Source: Methylophaga sp. UBA2689 (GTDB lineage Bacteria > Pseudomonadota > Gammaproteobacteria > Nitrosococcales > Methylophagaceae). From it: a DNA stretch of 52,818 nucleotides. The position numbers and the translations under genes were made by a program. Numbering within the stretch: the first letter of the stretch is position 1; each line of letters starts with the position of its first letter. Below, one piece after another: positions 16,971 to 25,735 of the stretch. A model generated the notes under the pieces. That model made no database searches. It was not told the origin of the DNA and saw only the letters and a program-made list of their open reading frames with translations. The stretch is from contig DELT01000055.1 of the NCBI GenBank assembly GCA_002354555.1, forward strand, positions 1 through 52,818. Reading direction: 5' to 3'.

Positions 16971-17621
16971 ATGAAAATACTCAAACAGCGATATCTGAAT
17001 TTACTCAGTTTATTTTCACTGAATAACCTTATGAGCCTGGTCTTGTCAGTTTTAGTGACAGGTTTGCTCACGGTTCAGGCAGAAGAGGCGACCACTCCCG
17101 CTGAGGACTGCGGTGAAGCGGAAATTCGTTACAGTGATAGCCCGGAGCTTACTCGCGCAGAAAGAATAGCGTTAATGGAAAAAGCTTTTTTTGATTCGGT
17201 CAACCGCTTTGAGTCATGCAATTTGTCTGATCCAAATAATACGTCTGCAACTGGCAGCGATGGTGGAGAGAGTGGCGAACAGGGCGGTGGAGAAAATCAG
17301 GGTGGTAACGCTGGTAATAGCTCAGTCGCCAGCCAGGAAATGCAGGGCACTGAACCTGAGACAGAAACGGAAAGCTCAATGCCAGCTCAAGCCGGTACAG
17401 CAGATTCAGTTGAGCCATCTGAAAATGAGGGTGGTTCGGTGGTTTCTTCTGGTGGAGCAGATAACGGTGCTATCCCGGAAGATATTCCATCCGCCAATAA
17501 TGACGATGCCATTGCTGCACAAATCAGGCTCGCTGCTGAAGCTGAACAAGATCCAGAGATTAAAAAGAAACTCTGGAACGAATATCGTAAATATAAGGGG
17601 ATGAACATTGTTGAAGACTGA
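16971..17621 (+). CDS. Exported Ser/Gly/Glu-rich protein, first gene of the vWA/PEGA cluster
   Basis: About 216 residues from ATG 16971; an in-frame GTG at 16917 would add 18 residues, and neither start has a strong ribosome site. A long signal peptide ends near VLVTGLLTVQA. A short N-terminal domain with two Cys (EDCGEAEIRYS and FESCNLSD) leads into a low-complexity Gly/Ser/Glu/Gln linker of about 110 residues. A helical C-terminal tail follows (AAQIRLAAEAEQ, KLWNEYRKYKG). The stop overlaps the next gene by 14 bases, so translation is coupled. The linker suggests a flexible periplasmic or surface spacer; no known family. Confidence 0.72.
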   Translation: MKILKQRYLNLLSLFSLNNLMSLVLSVLVTGLLTVQAEEATTPAEDCGEAEIRYSDSPELTRAERIALMEKAFFDSVNRFESCNLSDPNNTSATGSDGGESGEQGGGENQGGNAGNSSVASQEMQGTEPETETESSMPAQAGTADSVEPSENEGGSVVSSGGADNGAIPEDIPSANNDDAIAAQIRLAAEAEQDPEIKKKLWNEYRKYKGMNIVED

Positions 17622-18843
17622 ATCATTTAGAGCCCCCTCCAGGTTTCTTATTTATCTGATTATTCTTACCCATGTGCTGACGGGGTGTGCTACTACATCC
17701 TCAGGCAGTTTAAAAACTGGTCCACAGCTGGCTTCTGCCCAGGAACAAAACAAAGAAATACCCTATCAGGGCGTTAAACTGGACGTTATTATTCCGGTCT
17801 TTTCGCCAGGGCTTTCCGATTCAGCCGCTGAATATGAAGAAGAAGGTATCTGGCCTGAATTGAGACGAGCGGAAGCCAACCGATTTGCCTATAAATTAAA
17901 AACGGCTTTGGATGAAAGTGGTAAGTTTGGTGCGGTTCGAGTCGCCCCCAACAGCACTGCCTCGGGTGATTTATTTACCGTTGGTGAGATCATTGAATCA
18001 AATGGTCAAGAGCTTGAGTTTAGTCTCAGAGTGGTCGATGCTAGCGGCAAACAGTGGCTAAATGAAACCATTGATCACGAAGTTGGTGAAGGTTTTTACA
18101 AAAATCCCAGAAACGATGGCAAAGATCCTTACGATCCGGCTTTTGATAAAGCGGCCCAGGCGATAATTGAAGCCTTGCTCAAACAAAAGCAAAGCGAACT
18201 GGCTCAATTGCAAAATATTAATGATCTTCGTTTCGCCGCCAGCTTCAATGAACAGGCCTTTAAGGAATATCTCGACACCAGTGGTCAACAAATCAAGCTG
18301 GTAAGTATGCCAAGCGATGCTGACCCAATGTTTGAAAGAGTCAAATCAATCCAGGTTCGTGAACAGTTATTTGTTGATAATCTGCAGCAGAATTACAGTG
18401 CATTTTCCCAGCAAATGGATGACAGCTATCTGGCCTGGCAGGAAGCAAGTGCCACTGAAATGCAATTACGCAAAGAAGCCAAAACCAAAAGCATCTGGAA
18501 AATGATTGGTGGGGCAGTTTTGATCGGTGCAGCTGTTGCTGCCGCCACCTCAGGCAGTTCCAACGATCCTCGTTTTGGCCGTGATCTCGCTACGGTTGCC
18601 GGTGGTATTGGCGGTGCTGTGTTGATCAGCAGTGGCTTTAAATCCCGTGAGGAAGCCAAGTTTCATCAAGAGGCATTAAACGAATTAGGTGAATCGGTGA
18701 ACTTGGAAATGGCACCACAGGTGATGACTTACGAAGAAGAATCGGTCGAGTTAACAGGTGATATTGATGAGCAGTTCCGCCAGTGGCGAGCTTTTTTGAA
18801 CCGGATGTATCAATTAGAAGCTACGCCTGATGTACAGCTGTAA
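17608..18843 (+). CDS. Lipoprotein of the vWA/PEGA cluster
   Basis: A 411-residue protein starting with TTG (17608 or 17611); GGGG at 17597-17600 supports this. A lipoprotein signal carries the lipobox LTGC (Cys about 27). The first half is an alpha/beta domain (about 50-200) that resembles TolB N-domain-like outer-membrane accessory proteins only loosely. A helical, Gln/Glu-rich segment follows, and then a Gly/Ala-rich hydrophobic stretch (about 297-350, GGAVLIGAAVAAATSG then GGIGGAVLISSG), which looks membrane-inserting. The gene overlaps the preceding gene and is 27 bases from the next. Outer-membrane component is my inference. Confidence 0.78.
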   Translation: MLKTESFRAPSRFLIYLIILTHVLTGCATTSSGSLKTGPQLASAQEQNKEIPYQGVKLDVIIPVFSPGLSDSAAEYEEEGIWPELRRAEANRFAYKLKTALDESGKFGAVRVAPNSTASGDLFTVGEIIESNGQELEFSLRVVDASGKQWLNETIDHEVGEGFYKNPRNDGKDPYDPAFDKAAQAIIEALLKQKQSELAQLQNINDLRFAASFNEQAFKEYLDTSGQQIKLVSMPSDADPMFERVKSIQVREQLFVDNLQQNYSAFSQQMDDSYLAWQEASATEMQLRKEAKTKSIWKMIGGAVLIGAAVAAATSGSSNDPRFGRDLATVAGGIGGAVLISSGFKSREEAKFHQEALNELGESVNLEMAPQVMTYEEESVELTGDIDEQFRQWRAFLNRMYQLEATPDVQL

Positions 18844-18870
18844 ATTACACTTGAGGTTCAGCCCTAGATC

Positions 18871-20307
18871 ATGATCCATCAGAAAATCGCTGAGGCTAAA
18901 CTCGCTAAACGAAAATTATTTTTCAAAACATTGCTTATTATCATTTTGCTTAGCGTGTTTTGCGTGGCGTTAATCTTGTGGGCATCAGCTCCCAAAAACA
19001 GTTTCAATAATGACGAAACTGACCAGCCAATGGATATTGTTGATATTTCATCACAGGAAACTGTCAGCGAGGACCAAGAAACCTTGCGTCAGCAATATCT
19101 CGATGCCTATGCACATTTTGAAAATACAATTAAACCCGAGTTAAACAAGATCGATCTGCCCACGTGGGATAAACCGCTGGCCGACCGTTTAAATGCAAAT
19201 GAAAGTGCTGCAATAAAACAGTTTGGTGAAGCTAAATATGCTCAGGCTAATGCGACTTTAGAAGCTCTGATTAAACTGGCTGAAACAACTATCGCAGATA
19301 GCCAGAATCAATTTGAATCGGCAATGCAAACTGCTCAACAGGCTTTTGATAACAATCAGTATGAGCAGGCTAAAGCCGCGATTTCCAAAGCATTGATGTT
19401 GGATAGTAGCTCTAATCAGGCTTCGGAATTAGCAGAAAGAATTGAGCTATTACCGGAGATTGCAGCTTTAGTTGAGCAAATTGAAGTCGCTAAAGTCGAA
19501 AATAATCGCCAGACCGAGCTGACATTAATCAATCAGTTATTAACGCTAACGCCAGAAAGAGAAGCGTTGAAGCAACGTGCTCAGGCGTTGCAAACCACAC
19601 TCAATAATCAAAAATTTCAATCGCTTATCTCCCAATCCTATGCTGCAATTGATGACGGTCGCATTGAAGCCGCCAAATCAGCATTGAGTCAGGCCCGAAA
19701 TATCTACTCCAATCGCTCCGAGCTTAGTGATGTAAATACAGCGATACAACAATATGAAAAAAACCAGCGGATTCAGTCGGGTCTGACCATCGCCGCCCAG
19801 GCCGAGTCCAAAGACAACTGGCAAGCTGTAAAAACCAATCTTGAGCAGGTGGTTAAGGAAAACCCCAATAACAAATCAGCCACAGAAAAACTGGCCATGG
19901 CCAACAATATATTGTCACTGAATAAACAGATTGATGACTATTTGGAATCGCCTTATCGACTGTCAAACAACCAACTGGCAGCACAGGCGCGTGCTGCCAT
20001 AAATGCTGCTGCAGCATATCGTAATCAAAGCCTCTCGCTGACCCGTAAAAGCCGTGAACTGGAAACAGTATTAACTGCAGTGAACCAGACGGTTCCTGTT
20101 GAAGTTCGTTCCGACAATCAAACGTTTATTCAGGTGCGGGGTGTTGGCAATGTTGGTGAGGTTGATTCAAAAGTGATTCAGCTTAAACCAGGCCAATATA
20201 CTTTTGAAGGTAAACGCAAGGGGTACAAGTCAAAGTTAGTTGAAGTCACTATTCCTTACGATGTGAACCGTTTTAGTTTGACACTGGTGTGTGATGAGCC
20301 AATTTAA
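18871..20307 (+). CDS. Membrane-anchored helical-repeat protein with PEGA-like C-terminus
   Basis: 478 residues. A basic N-terminus is followed by one transmembrane helix (about 17-40). The large periplasmic part consists of Ala/Gln-rich helical hairpins resembling TPR repeats (for example AFDNNQYEQAKAAISKAL near 158) up to about 400. The last 80 residues are beta-rich (VEVRSDNQTFIQVRGVG, then LKPGQYTFEGKRKGYKS), matching the PEGA pattern of a Gly-Tyr turn. It overlaps the next gene by 14 bases. Likely a periplasmic scaffold; inferred. Confidence 0.78.
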   Translation: MIHQKIAEAKLAKRKLFFKTLLIIILLSVFCVALILWASAPKNSFNNDETDQPMDIVDISSQETVSEDQETLRQQYLDAYAHFENTIKPELNKIDLPTWDKPLADRLNANESAAIKQFGEAKYAQANATLEALIKLAETTIADSQNQFESAMQTAQQAFDNNQYEQAKAAISKALMLDSSSNQASELAERIELLPEIAALVEQIEVAKVENNRQTELTLINQLLTLTPEREALKQRAQALQTTLNNQKFQSLISQSYAAIDDGRIEAAKSALSQARNIYSNRSELSDVNTAIQQYEKNQRIQSGLTIAAQAESKDNWQAVKTNLEQVVKENPNNKSATEKLAMANNILSLNKQIDDYLESPYRLSNNQLAAQARAAINAAAAYRNQSLSLTRKSRELETVLTAVNQTVPVEVRSDNQTFIQVRGVGNVGEVDSKVIQLKPGQYTFEGKRKGYKSKLVEVTIPYDVNRFSLTLVCDEPI

Positions 20308-22300
20308 TCAGCAACTGGAACTTGCCCGTAAACGTCAACACCGAATGTATCTGTGGTTACTGACATCATTTGTGCTGGTTTTCCTGATTATAGTGACGGT
20401 GATCTTTGCATCACGTGGTACCCGTGTTGAAGTTCAGCCGGATGATGCTTCTGATGTATCAATTAATGCTGAGTCCTGGCTGGCAATGGTTATTTTGGAT
20501 TCAGTTTATTCGCTTGCCGAATCTACCCAAATTCAGGTGACTGCGGAAGGCTTTTATCCTCACAGCAAAACCATTGAACGAGCTGATACAGGCAAAGTCA
20601 TTACGGTCACATTAACCCCGCTGCCGGCACAGGTTGTATTGTCCACATCGCTTGACGATAATCTCACTCAATGGCTGATAGACGATGAAATCATCGCAGT
20701 AGCGAATCACCTTGAATATGAACTTCCTGCGGGTGAGCATCAGCTCATTGCACAGCATCCACATTATCAAACTACGACGATCGATCTCACACTCAGTCGT
20801 GGTGAAACAGTCATTCAGGATGTTGAGCTGCCACCGTTGCAAGGTGAATTTGTTGTAAATTCGGTGCCAACCGGGGCAATGGTAACGGTAGATGCTGTTG
20901 AGGTTGGCAAAACACCACTCACAATACCACTTCAAGGCGGTTTTCATGATGTGCAGTTAACATTGCAAAAATATGAAACCACCGAAGAAATTATCGAGAT
21001 AAAAAATTCCAGCCCAACAATAGAAAGAAACTATCGTTTGTCTGCAGAAACAGCGGCTGTGTTGTTAAATCTTCAACCCTCAGGTGGTCAACTGACTTTG
21101 AATGGGCTGCGGATCGATAATCAGCATCGCATTTCGGTTGAAGCAGGTAAACAAAATCGATTGAACTATTCCAAGCCGGGTTTTTTCTCCAAAACTGAAA
21201 CGTTCACGTTGGATACCAATGAAAAAAGAACCATTGGTCTCACCTTGGAAGAAGAAATAGGCAAGGTAGAAGTTCTATCCACACCATCTGCTGAAGTGAA
21301 AATTGATGGAAAAACGGTAGGGAATACGCCAATTGAGCTGGAATTAAATGCCATTCCACATGATGTACAGCTGAGCCTTCAAGGATATCGAACGGTCTCG
21401 AAAAGCATTACTCCGTCAGCTGCTGCACCCCAAAAAATATCCGTTACTTTAATTCCCGAAGCCCAAGCCAAAAAGGCTGAAGCTCCAAGAGTGTATAAAA
21501 CCAAAGCCGGTGGTGAAATGGCGCTGTTTTTCCCCAACGACATTATTAAAATGGGGGCAGGGCGTGATGAGCCGGGGCAACGTGCCAACGAGTTTTTAAA
21601 ACAAGTTCGACTCAACCGACCGTTTTATGCCGGTACACATGAAGTGACTAATGCAGAATTCCAGCAGTTTGATAGCAGCAAATCTGGCGATGCCCAATTA
21701 CCGATCACCAATGTGAGCTGGCTGGAAGCGGTCAGATTCTGCAACTGGTTAAGCCAGCAGGAAGGCTTAACACCTGTTTACCAGCTGCAAGGTAATCAGC
21801 TTATTCAAATTAATAACAATGCCGATGGCTATCGATTATTAATGGAAGCTGAGTGGGAATGGCTGGCTCGAAAAGCGGGTAAACCCGAGCAAACTTTGTT
21901 CGTATGGGGCAATGATAAAACCATCCCAACAGAAGCCGTGAATATTGCTGATGAATCTGCCAAAGGCAGTGTAAAGCTATATGTGCCAAGATTTTATGAT
22001 GGTTATGCCGGAATTGCTCCAGTGAAGAGCTTTGACCGCGAAAAGTCTGGGCTTTACGATTTGGGTGGCAATGTCAGCGAATGGACTCATGACAGTTATT
22101 CACTAATAGTGCCAAAACTGGATACCGTTTATCCTCATATTCTTGATAGATCAACCATAGCAATGCGGGTGATAAAAGGCGCAAACTGGCGTTCAGGTTC
22201 ACTCAGTGAATTAAGAGCGTCCTACCGTGATGGAGCAGAACAGGGACGCGATATTCTGGGCTTTAGAATCGGCCGATTTTTATCTGGAGGAAATGAGTGA
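20294..22300 (+). CDS. PEGA-repeat / SUMF1 (formylglycine-generating-enzyme-like) membrane protein
   Basis: About 668 residues (ATG 20294, with an in-frame GTG at 20291). One transmembrane helix lies at about 20-40. At least three PEGA-type beta repeats follow between 60 and 385, with signatures such as VPTGAMVTVDAVEVGKTPL and TPSAEVKIDGKTVGNTPI. The C-terminal 260 residues are a SUMF1/FGE-fold domain: FYAGTHEVTNAEFQQF, NVSWLEAVRFCNWLS, LLMEAEWEWLARKAG, GNVSEWTHDSY, IKGANWRSGS and GFRIGR. The Cys pair of true formylglycine-generating enzymes near the C-terminus is absent, so this is probably a binding or structural SUMF1 domain. It overlaps both neighbours. Confidence 0.88.
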   Translation: MSQFNQQLELARKRQHRMYLWLLTSFVLVFLIIVTVIFASRGTRVEVQPDDASDVSINAESWLAMVILDSVYSLAESTQIQVTAEGFYPHSKTIERADTGKVITVTLTPLPAQVVLSTSLDDNLTQWLIDDEIIAVANHLEYELPAGEHQLIAQHPHYQTTTIDLTLSRGETVIQDVELPPLQGEFVVNSVPTGAMVTVDAVEVGKTPLTIPLQGGFHDVQLTLQKYETTEEIIEIKNSSPTIERNYRLSAETAAVLLNLQPSGGQLTLNGLRIDNQHRISVEAGKQNRLNYSKPGFFSKTETFTLDTNEKRTIGLTLEEEIGKVEVLSTPSAEVKIDGKTVGNTPIELELNAIPHDVQLSLQGYRTVSKSITPSAAAPQKISVTLIPEAQAKKAEAPRVYKTKAGGEMALFFPNDIIKMGAGRDEPGQRANEFLKQVRLNRPFYAGTHEVTNAEFQQFDSSKSGDAQLPITNVSWLEAVRFCNWLSQQEGLTPVYQLQGNQLIQINNNADGYRLLMEAEWEWLARKAGKPEQTLFVWGNDKTIPTEAVNIADESAKGSVKLYVPRFYDGYAGIAPVKSFDREKSGLYDLGGNVSEWTHDSYSLIVPKLDTVYPHILDRSTIAMRVIKGANWRSGSLSELRASYRDGAEQGRDILGFRIGRFLSGGNE

Positions 22301-22440
22301 TGCTATTAAAAAGAATCTTACTGATTGGGGCTTCAATCATGCTTTTAGTGGTCTTATCGTTGATGATTCACAATGCCTGGGCAGGCGGTAAATCCGTTAT
22401 CAGTCTGAACTCACCCGTTTCGTTCCCAGTGGATATCTGA
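22300..22440 (+). CDS. Exported mini-protein inside the vWA/PEGA cluster
   Basis: A 46-residue frame that starts on the last base of the preceding stop (TGATG overlap), with GGAGG at 22286-22290, and ends 2 bases before the next ATG. It fills the gap in the operon exactly. Residues 1-28 form a signal peptide or membrane helix (basic MLLKR, then ILLIGASIMLLVVLSLMI, then HNAWA). The predicted mature part is only 18 residues (GGKSVISLNSPVSFPVDI). The start overlap, ribosome site and signal peptide all support a real gene; function unknown. Confidence 0.72.
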   Translation: MLLKRILLIGASIMLLVVLSLMIHNAWAGGKSVISLNSPVSFPVDI

Positions 22441-22442
22441 AC

Positions 22443-23231
22443 ATGAGTGATTTGATGAAAAGCTTTGCTGCCTTAATCGTATCGATCATTGTGGTACACA
22501 TGATTTATATCGGCTTTATCCGGCCAGAAGCTGCACAACTGGTTGAGTTTGCCTTGCAACAGCAACAGTCCTCACCACGTAATATTGTGGTTATCATCAA
22601 AGACTACGAACAGGAAATCTGTTTTATTCTGATGTTTTGGGGCTGTTTTTTAATTGCCAGCTCTTACCGTGAGATTCTCAAAACAAAATACCTGTACAGC
22701 GTCGATTTGATTGAAGATCCAACCAACAGTAATGAACCACCAAATGATAAATCTGAGCATAAAGAACTGGATGTAAATCGTATTATTCAACGGTTGGATA
22801 GTGAGATTCCCCAGGATTTAATCTCCTCGCCACTGGTTCAGACTTTACGCGCATCCTTATGGCGTTACAGTTCGACTAATAATGTACAAAATCTCTCGGA
22901 TGCTATTGAAAGTAATCTGGAAGCGCTGGCCGTCAAACAGGATTCCGAAAACTCCATGATCCGTTACTTGATCTGGGCCATTCCTTCTATCGGCTTTATC
23001 GGCACAGTACGTGGTATTGGTCAGGCGCTTTCACAAGCTGATCAAGCACTTGCTGGGGATATTTCCGGCATGACTGATAGTCTTGGTCTGGCATTTAATT
23101 CGACATTGGTTGCCTTATTGATCAGTATCTTTCTGATGTTTTTGTTCCATCAACTGCAACGTATGCAGGATAGTCAGATCGTTGATACCCAAAGCTATTG
23201 CGACAAATATCTGTTGAGACGCATTCGCTAA
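22443..23231 (+). CDS. MotA/TolQ/ExbB proton channel family protein
   Basis: A 262-residue inner-membrane protein. Hydrophobic helices lie at about 7-25 and 55-75. A cytoplasmic helical region with a charged stretch (about 95-110) follows, and then the family core: IPSIGFIGTVRGIGQAL (about 179-195) and LGLAFNSTLVALLISIFLMFLFH (about 217-239, shown in part). This channel type uses proton or sodium flow to drive ExbD/TolR/MotB partners. No ExbD or TolR gene follows; two vWA proteins with an ExbD-like anchor do. Confidence 0.9.
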   Translation: MSDLMKSFAALIVSIIVVHMIYIGFIRPEAAQLVEFALQQQQSSPRNIVVIIKDYEQEICFILMFWGCFLIASSYREILKTKYLYSVDLIEDPTNSNEPPNDKSEHKELDVNRIIQRLDSEIPQDLISSPLVQTLRASLWRYSSTNNVQNLSDAIESNLEALAVKQDSENSMIRYLIWAIPSIGFIGTVRGIGQALSQADQALAGDISGMTDSLGLAFNSTLVALLISIFLMFLFHQLQRMQDSQIVDTQSYCDKYLLRRIR

Positions 23232-23237
23232 CAGCAA

Positions 23238-24308
23238 ATGGCCTATCGACGTAAAAAAACTGAAGGTTCCAGTCTGGCATTCCTGGATATCATGTCCTGT
23301 GGCCTCGGTGCGGTTATCCTTGTGTTTATGCTGGTCAAGCAGAAAATTGATGAAACCCCGGTTGAAATCGATAACCTTAAACAGGACATCAGTCAGCTTG
23401 AACAGGTGCGGGATGATGCTGAGACTACATTGGGTCAAATAAGAGAACAGCTAAGCAATGAAAATGCGCGTTATCAAGAGTTAAAAAAACAACTGGATGA
23501 CAAGCAGTCGACACTGGCGAGTCAGAGTCAGCAGGTTCAACGATCTGAAAGTGAACTGGATGAGCTCAAATCCAGTATTACTTCCATCGAAGTGCCACAA
23601 CAACAGCAGGATTTGGTTGAATCTCCTCGCATTAATGAAGAAAACTATCTGTTAGGACTAAAAGTTGAAGGTCCAAAAATAGCGATTCTGGTTGATACCA
23701 GTGCTTCAATGACCAATGAAAAACTGATTGATATTATTCGCACTAAAAGCAGTTCCCAGCAAAACAAGCAGAATTCCGCCAAATGGCAACGCACTAAAAA
23801 TGTTGTTGAGTGGTTACTGGCACGAACACCGGAAAACAGTGACGTTGTGGTGGTGGCTTTTAGCGAAGATGCCAAGGTGTTAGGTAATAACAAAGGTTGG
23901 CAAAAAGCCAGTGCATCACAAACGACTGCTTCAATTATGAGTGATTTGAACTCCATTGTTCCGGAAGGCGCAACCAACCTGCAAAAAGGCTTGAATACCG
24001 TAAACCAGTATTCGCCATCCAACCTCTACGTGATTACTGACGGTTTACCGACCAAAGGTGAATCCCAATATCGTAGCCTGAATCCTTTTTCCAGTTGCAG
24101 TTCGCTCACCGGAGATGCCCAGACGATTTCCGGTGAATGTCGGGTAAAACTGTTTCAGCAAACCATCAATGAAAGCGGGAAGCGGGGAGTGCAGGTGGAT
24201 GTCATTATGCTGCCACTTGAAGGGGATCCTGATGCCGTTAATCAATACTGGATTTGGGCTGCCACTACCGGTGGATTACTGATCAGTCCGGCGAGTAACT
24301 GGCCATGA
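23238..24308 (+). CDS. Membrane-anchored vWA-domain protein 1
   Basis: A 356-residue protein. A basic N-terminus is followed by one transmembrane helix with the signature SLAFLDIMSCGLGAVILVF (about 12-30), in which Asp17 sits at the membrane entrance as in ExbD and MotB. A coiled coil follows at about 40-115. The vWA domain begins near 148 with a complete MIDAS motif, DTSAS at 153-157, and a later VITDG. A Cys-rich short insert (SCSSLTGDAQ..GEC) near 285 may form a disulfide. It overlaps the next gene by ATGA. Paralogue of the next protein. Confidence 0.88.
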   Translation: MAYRRKKTEGSSLAFLDIMSCGLGAVILVFMLVKQKIDETPVEIDNLKQDISQLEQVRDDAETTLGQIREQLSNENARYQELKKQLDDKQSTLASQSQQVQRSESELDELKSSITSIEVPQQQQDLVESPRINEENYLLGLKVEGPKIAILVDTSASMTNEKLIDIIRTKSSSQQNKQNSAKWQRTKNVVEWLLARTPENSDVVVVAFSEDAKVLGNNKGWQKASASQTTASIMSDLNSIVPEGATNLQKGLNTVNQYSPSNLYVITDGLPTKGESQYRSLNPFSSCSSLTGDAQTISGECRVKLFQQTINESGKRGVQVDVIMLPLEGDPDAVNQYWIWAATTGGLLISPASNWP

Positions 24309-25255
24309 AACATCGTAGAAAAGGGATCGATATATTCAGTCTGTCTTTTCTGGACGTGATTTCCTGTGGGTTTGGCGCAGTGGTAATGCTGATTTTGATC
24401 TCTAAAACCGATGTCGATGTTTCTACCGCCGGTGCTGATGATGTCAGCAGTTTGCTGGCCTCGTTGATTGGTCTGGAAAACTCGGTGGCTGAAGTCAGTC
24501 AGCAAATTGAGCAGGAGCTTTCGACGTTAGAAGGCTTATCGGGTGAAAAACAGGCTATCGCTCAGGCTGAATCTTCTTTGGAAAATCAGCTCAAAGCACT
24601 GCAGCAAAAAAATGCCGCACTGGAAGAAAATATTTCTGGATTAAGTCTGGTGGAATCACGCCTAAAGCAGGCAGCTTTGCCAACGCCAAGGAAATCTGCT
24701 GATAAGCGTTCCGAAGAAGTCGGGGGTATTCCGGTCGACAGCGATTATGTGGTGTTTATTATCGACACGTCCGGAAGTATGAAACAGATATGGTCGCGGG
24801 TATCCAGAGAAGTGGTGAACGTGTTGAATATTCACCCTGAAGTAAAAGGCTTCCAGATATTAAATGATATGGGGACATCGATGATTTCCGGCTACGATGG
24901 CCGTTGGATGCCGGATACGCCCTCAACAAGAAACAGTGCCATCAGAATGTTTGAGAATTGGTCAGTAGTCTCCAACAGCAGTCCGGTGGAAGGCGTGGAA
25001 ATGGCGTTGAGAAAATATGCCAAACCCAATATCACTACTTCAATCTACGTATTTGGGGATGATTACACCGGATCATCATATGACCCTGTTATTGACCGTT
25101 TAACCAAACAGAACAAGCAACTCAGCGATGGGCGACGATTAGCCAAAATTCACGGTGTGGGCTTTTTATCCGTTAACAGCACTGACAGATTCAGCATATT
25201 GATGCGAGAGTTGACCAAACGTAATGAGGGTACTTATATCGCTTTACCACCTTGA
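24305..25255 (+). CDS. Membrane-anchored vWA-domain protein 2
   Basis: A 316-residue paralogue of the preceding protein with the same plan: basic start, the anchor SLSFLDVISCGFGAVVMLI (about 12-30) with Asp at exactly position 17, a coiled coil (about 55-115), then a vWA domain. Its MIDAS is DTSGS at 154-158. A conserved GDDYTGSSYDP segment lies in the second half. The ATG overlaps the previous stop by 4 bases. Metal-dependent protein binding is expected of the domain; a role as a stator or adaptor of the ExbB-like channel is inference. Confidence 0.88.
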   Translation: MKHRRKGIDIFSLSFLDVISCGFGAVVMLILISKTDVDVSTAGADDVSSLLASLIGLENSVAEVSQQIEQELSTLEGLSGEKQAIAQAESSLENQLKALQQKNAALEENISGLSLVESRLKQAALPTPRKSADKRSEEVGGIPVDSDYVVFIIDTSGSMKQIWSRVSREVVNVLNIHPEVKGFQILNDMGTSMISGYDGRWMPDTPSTRNSAIRMFENWSVVSNSSPVEGVEMALRKYAKPNITTSIYVFGDDYTGSSYDPVIDRLTKQNKQLSDGRRLAKIHGVGFLSVNSTDRFSILMRELTKRNEGTYIALPP

Positions 25256-25312
25256 GGTCTGTTTATCGGTTTCCCCCGGTGAGGACAATCGGAGCCAGAA
25301 TGTGTAATACCT

Positions 25313-25337
25313 CGTTGCCACGCTCCAGCGTGTGAAC
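25313..25337. repeat. REP-like palindrome (CGTTC-type)
   Basis: CGTTGCCACGCTCCAGCGTG is followed by TGAAC; the core CACGCTCCAGCGTG is self-complementary. Same family as 16706-16731, lying just after the last cluster gene. Confidence 0.6.
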
Positions 25338-25343
25338 ACATAT

Positions 25344-25679
25344 CTAATCAATAAAATCATACTTCCAGCGAATCTCATCCGGCTTCATCATCTGCCCAAC
25401 ACTAAAACGAATCATACCTGTCGGATCGGAAGCTTTACCAAGCAAAACATAACGACTGCCATCACTATCAAATCCCACGCCGGTTTGATCATTGAATTCG
25501 GTAATAGCACTGCTGTTTTGCAAGATAAAGGGTAATAAATCATCGGCTGCATCGGGTGGTGCGAATGGCGGAACAGTTGCTGGCCGATTGCATAACCCAA
25601 CAAAAATTTCTTCATCGCTTGGCAGGATCAGAATATTCCAGTTGAACAGGGTATAGACTGATTTAGCTGTGTTATTCAT
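25344..25679 (-). CDS. Hypothetical protein
   Basis: A 111-residue soluble protein with no signal peptide or membrane helix and a Pro-rich centre (TVPPFAPPDAADD). Motifs such as GVGFDSDGSRYVLLGKASDPTG and EIRWKYDFID look ordered, so a real fold is likely. No family recognised. It lies between two sets of REP-like palindromes, on the strand opposite to the vWA cluster, and may be a later neighbour rather than part of it. Confidence 0.6.
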   Translation of the reverse strand: MNNTAKSVYTLFNWNILILPSDEEIFVGLCNRPATVPPFAPPDAADDLLPFILQNSSAITEFNDQTGVGFDSDGSRYVLLGKASDPTGMIRFSVGQMMKPDEIRWKYDFID

Positions 25680-25735
25680 TATATGGACAGCTCAGTTGAG
25701 TGATTTCCACAGAGTGCGTGCAATCAGATTAAAGA

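Noticed and set aside
22294-22392. Alternative 32-residue frame starting ATGAGTGATGC
   Set aside because: Better-spaced ribosome site, but no hydrophobic or conserved content and it does not fill the gap; the frame from 22300 has a clear signal peptide.
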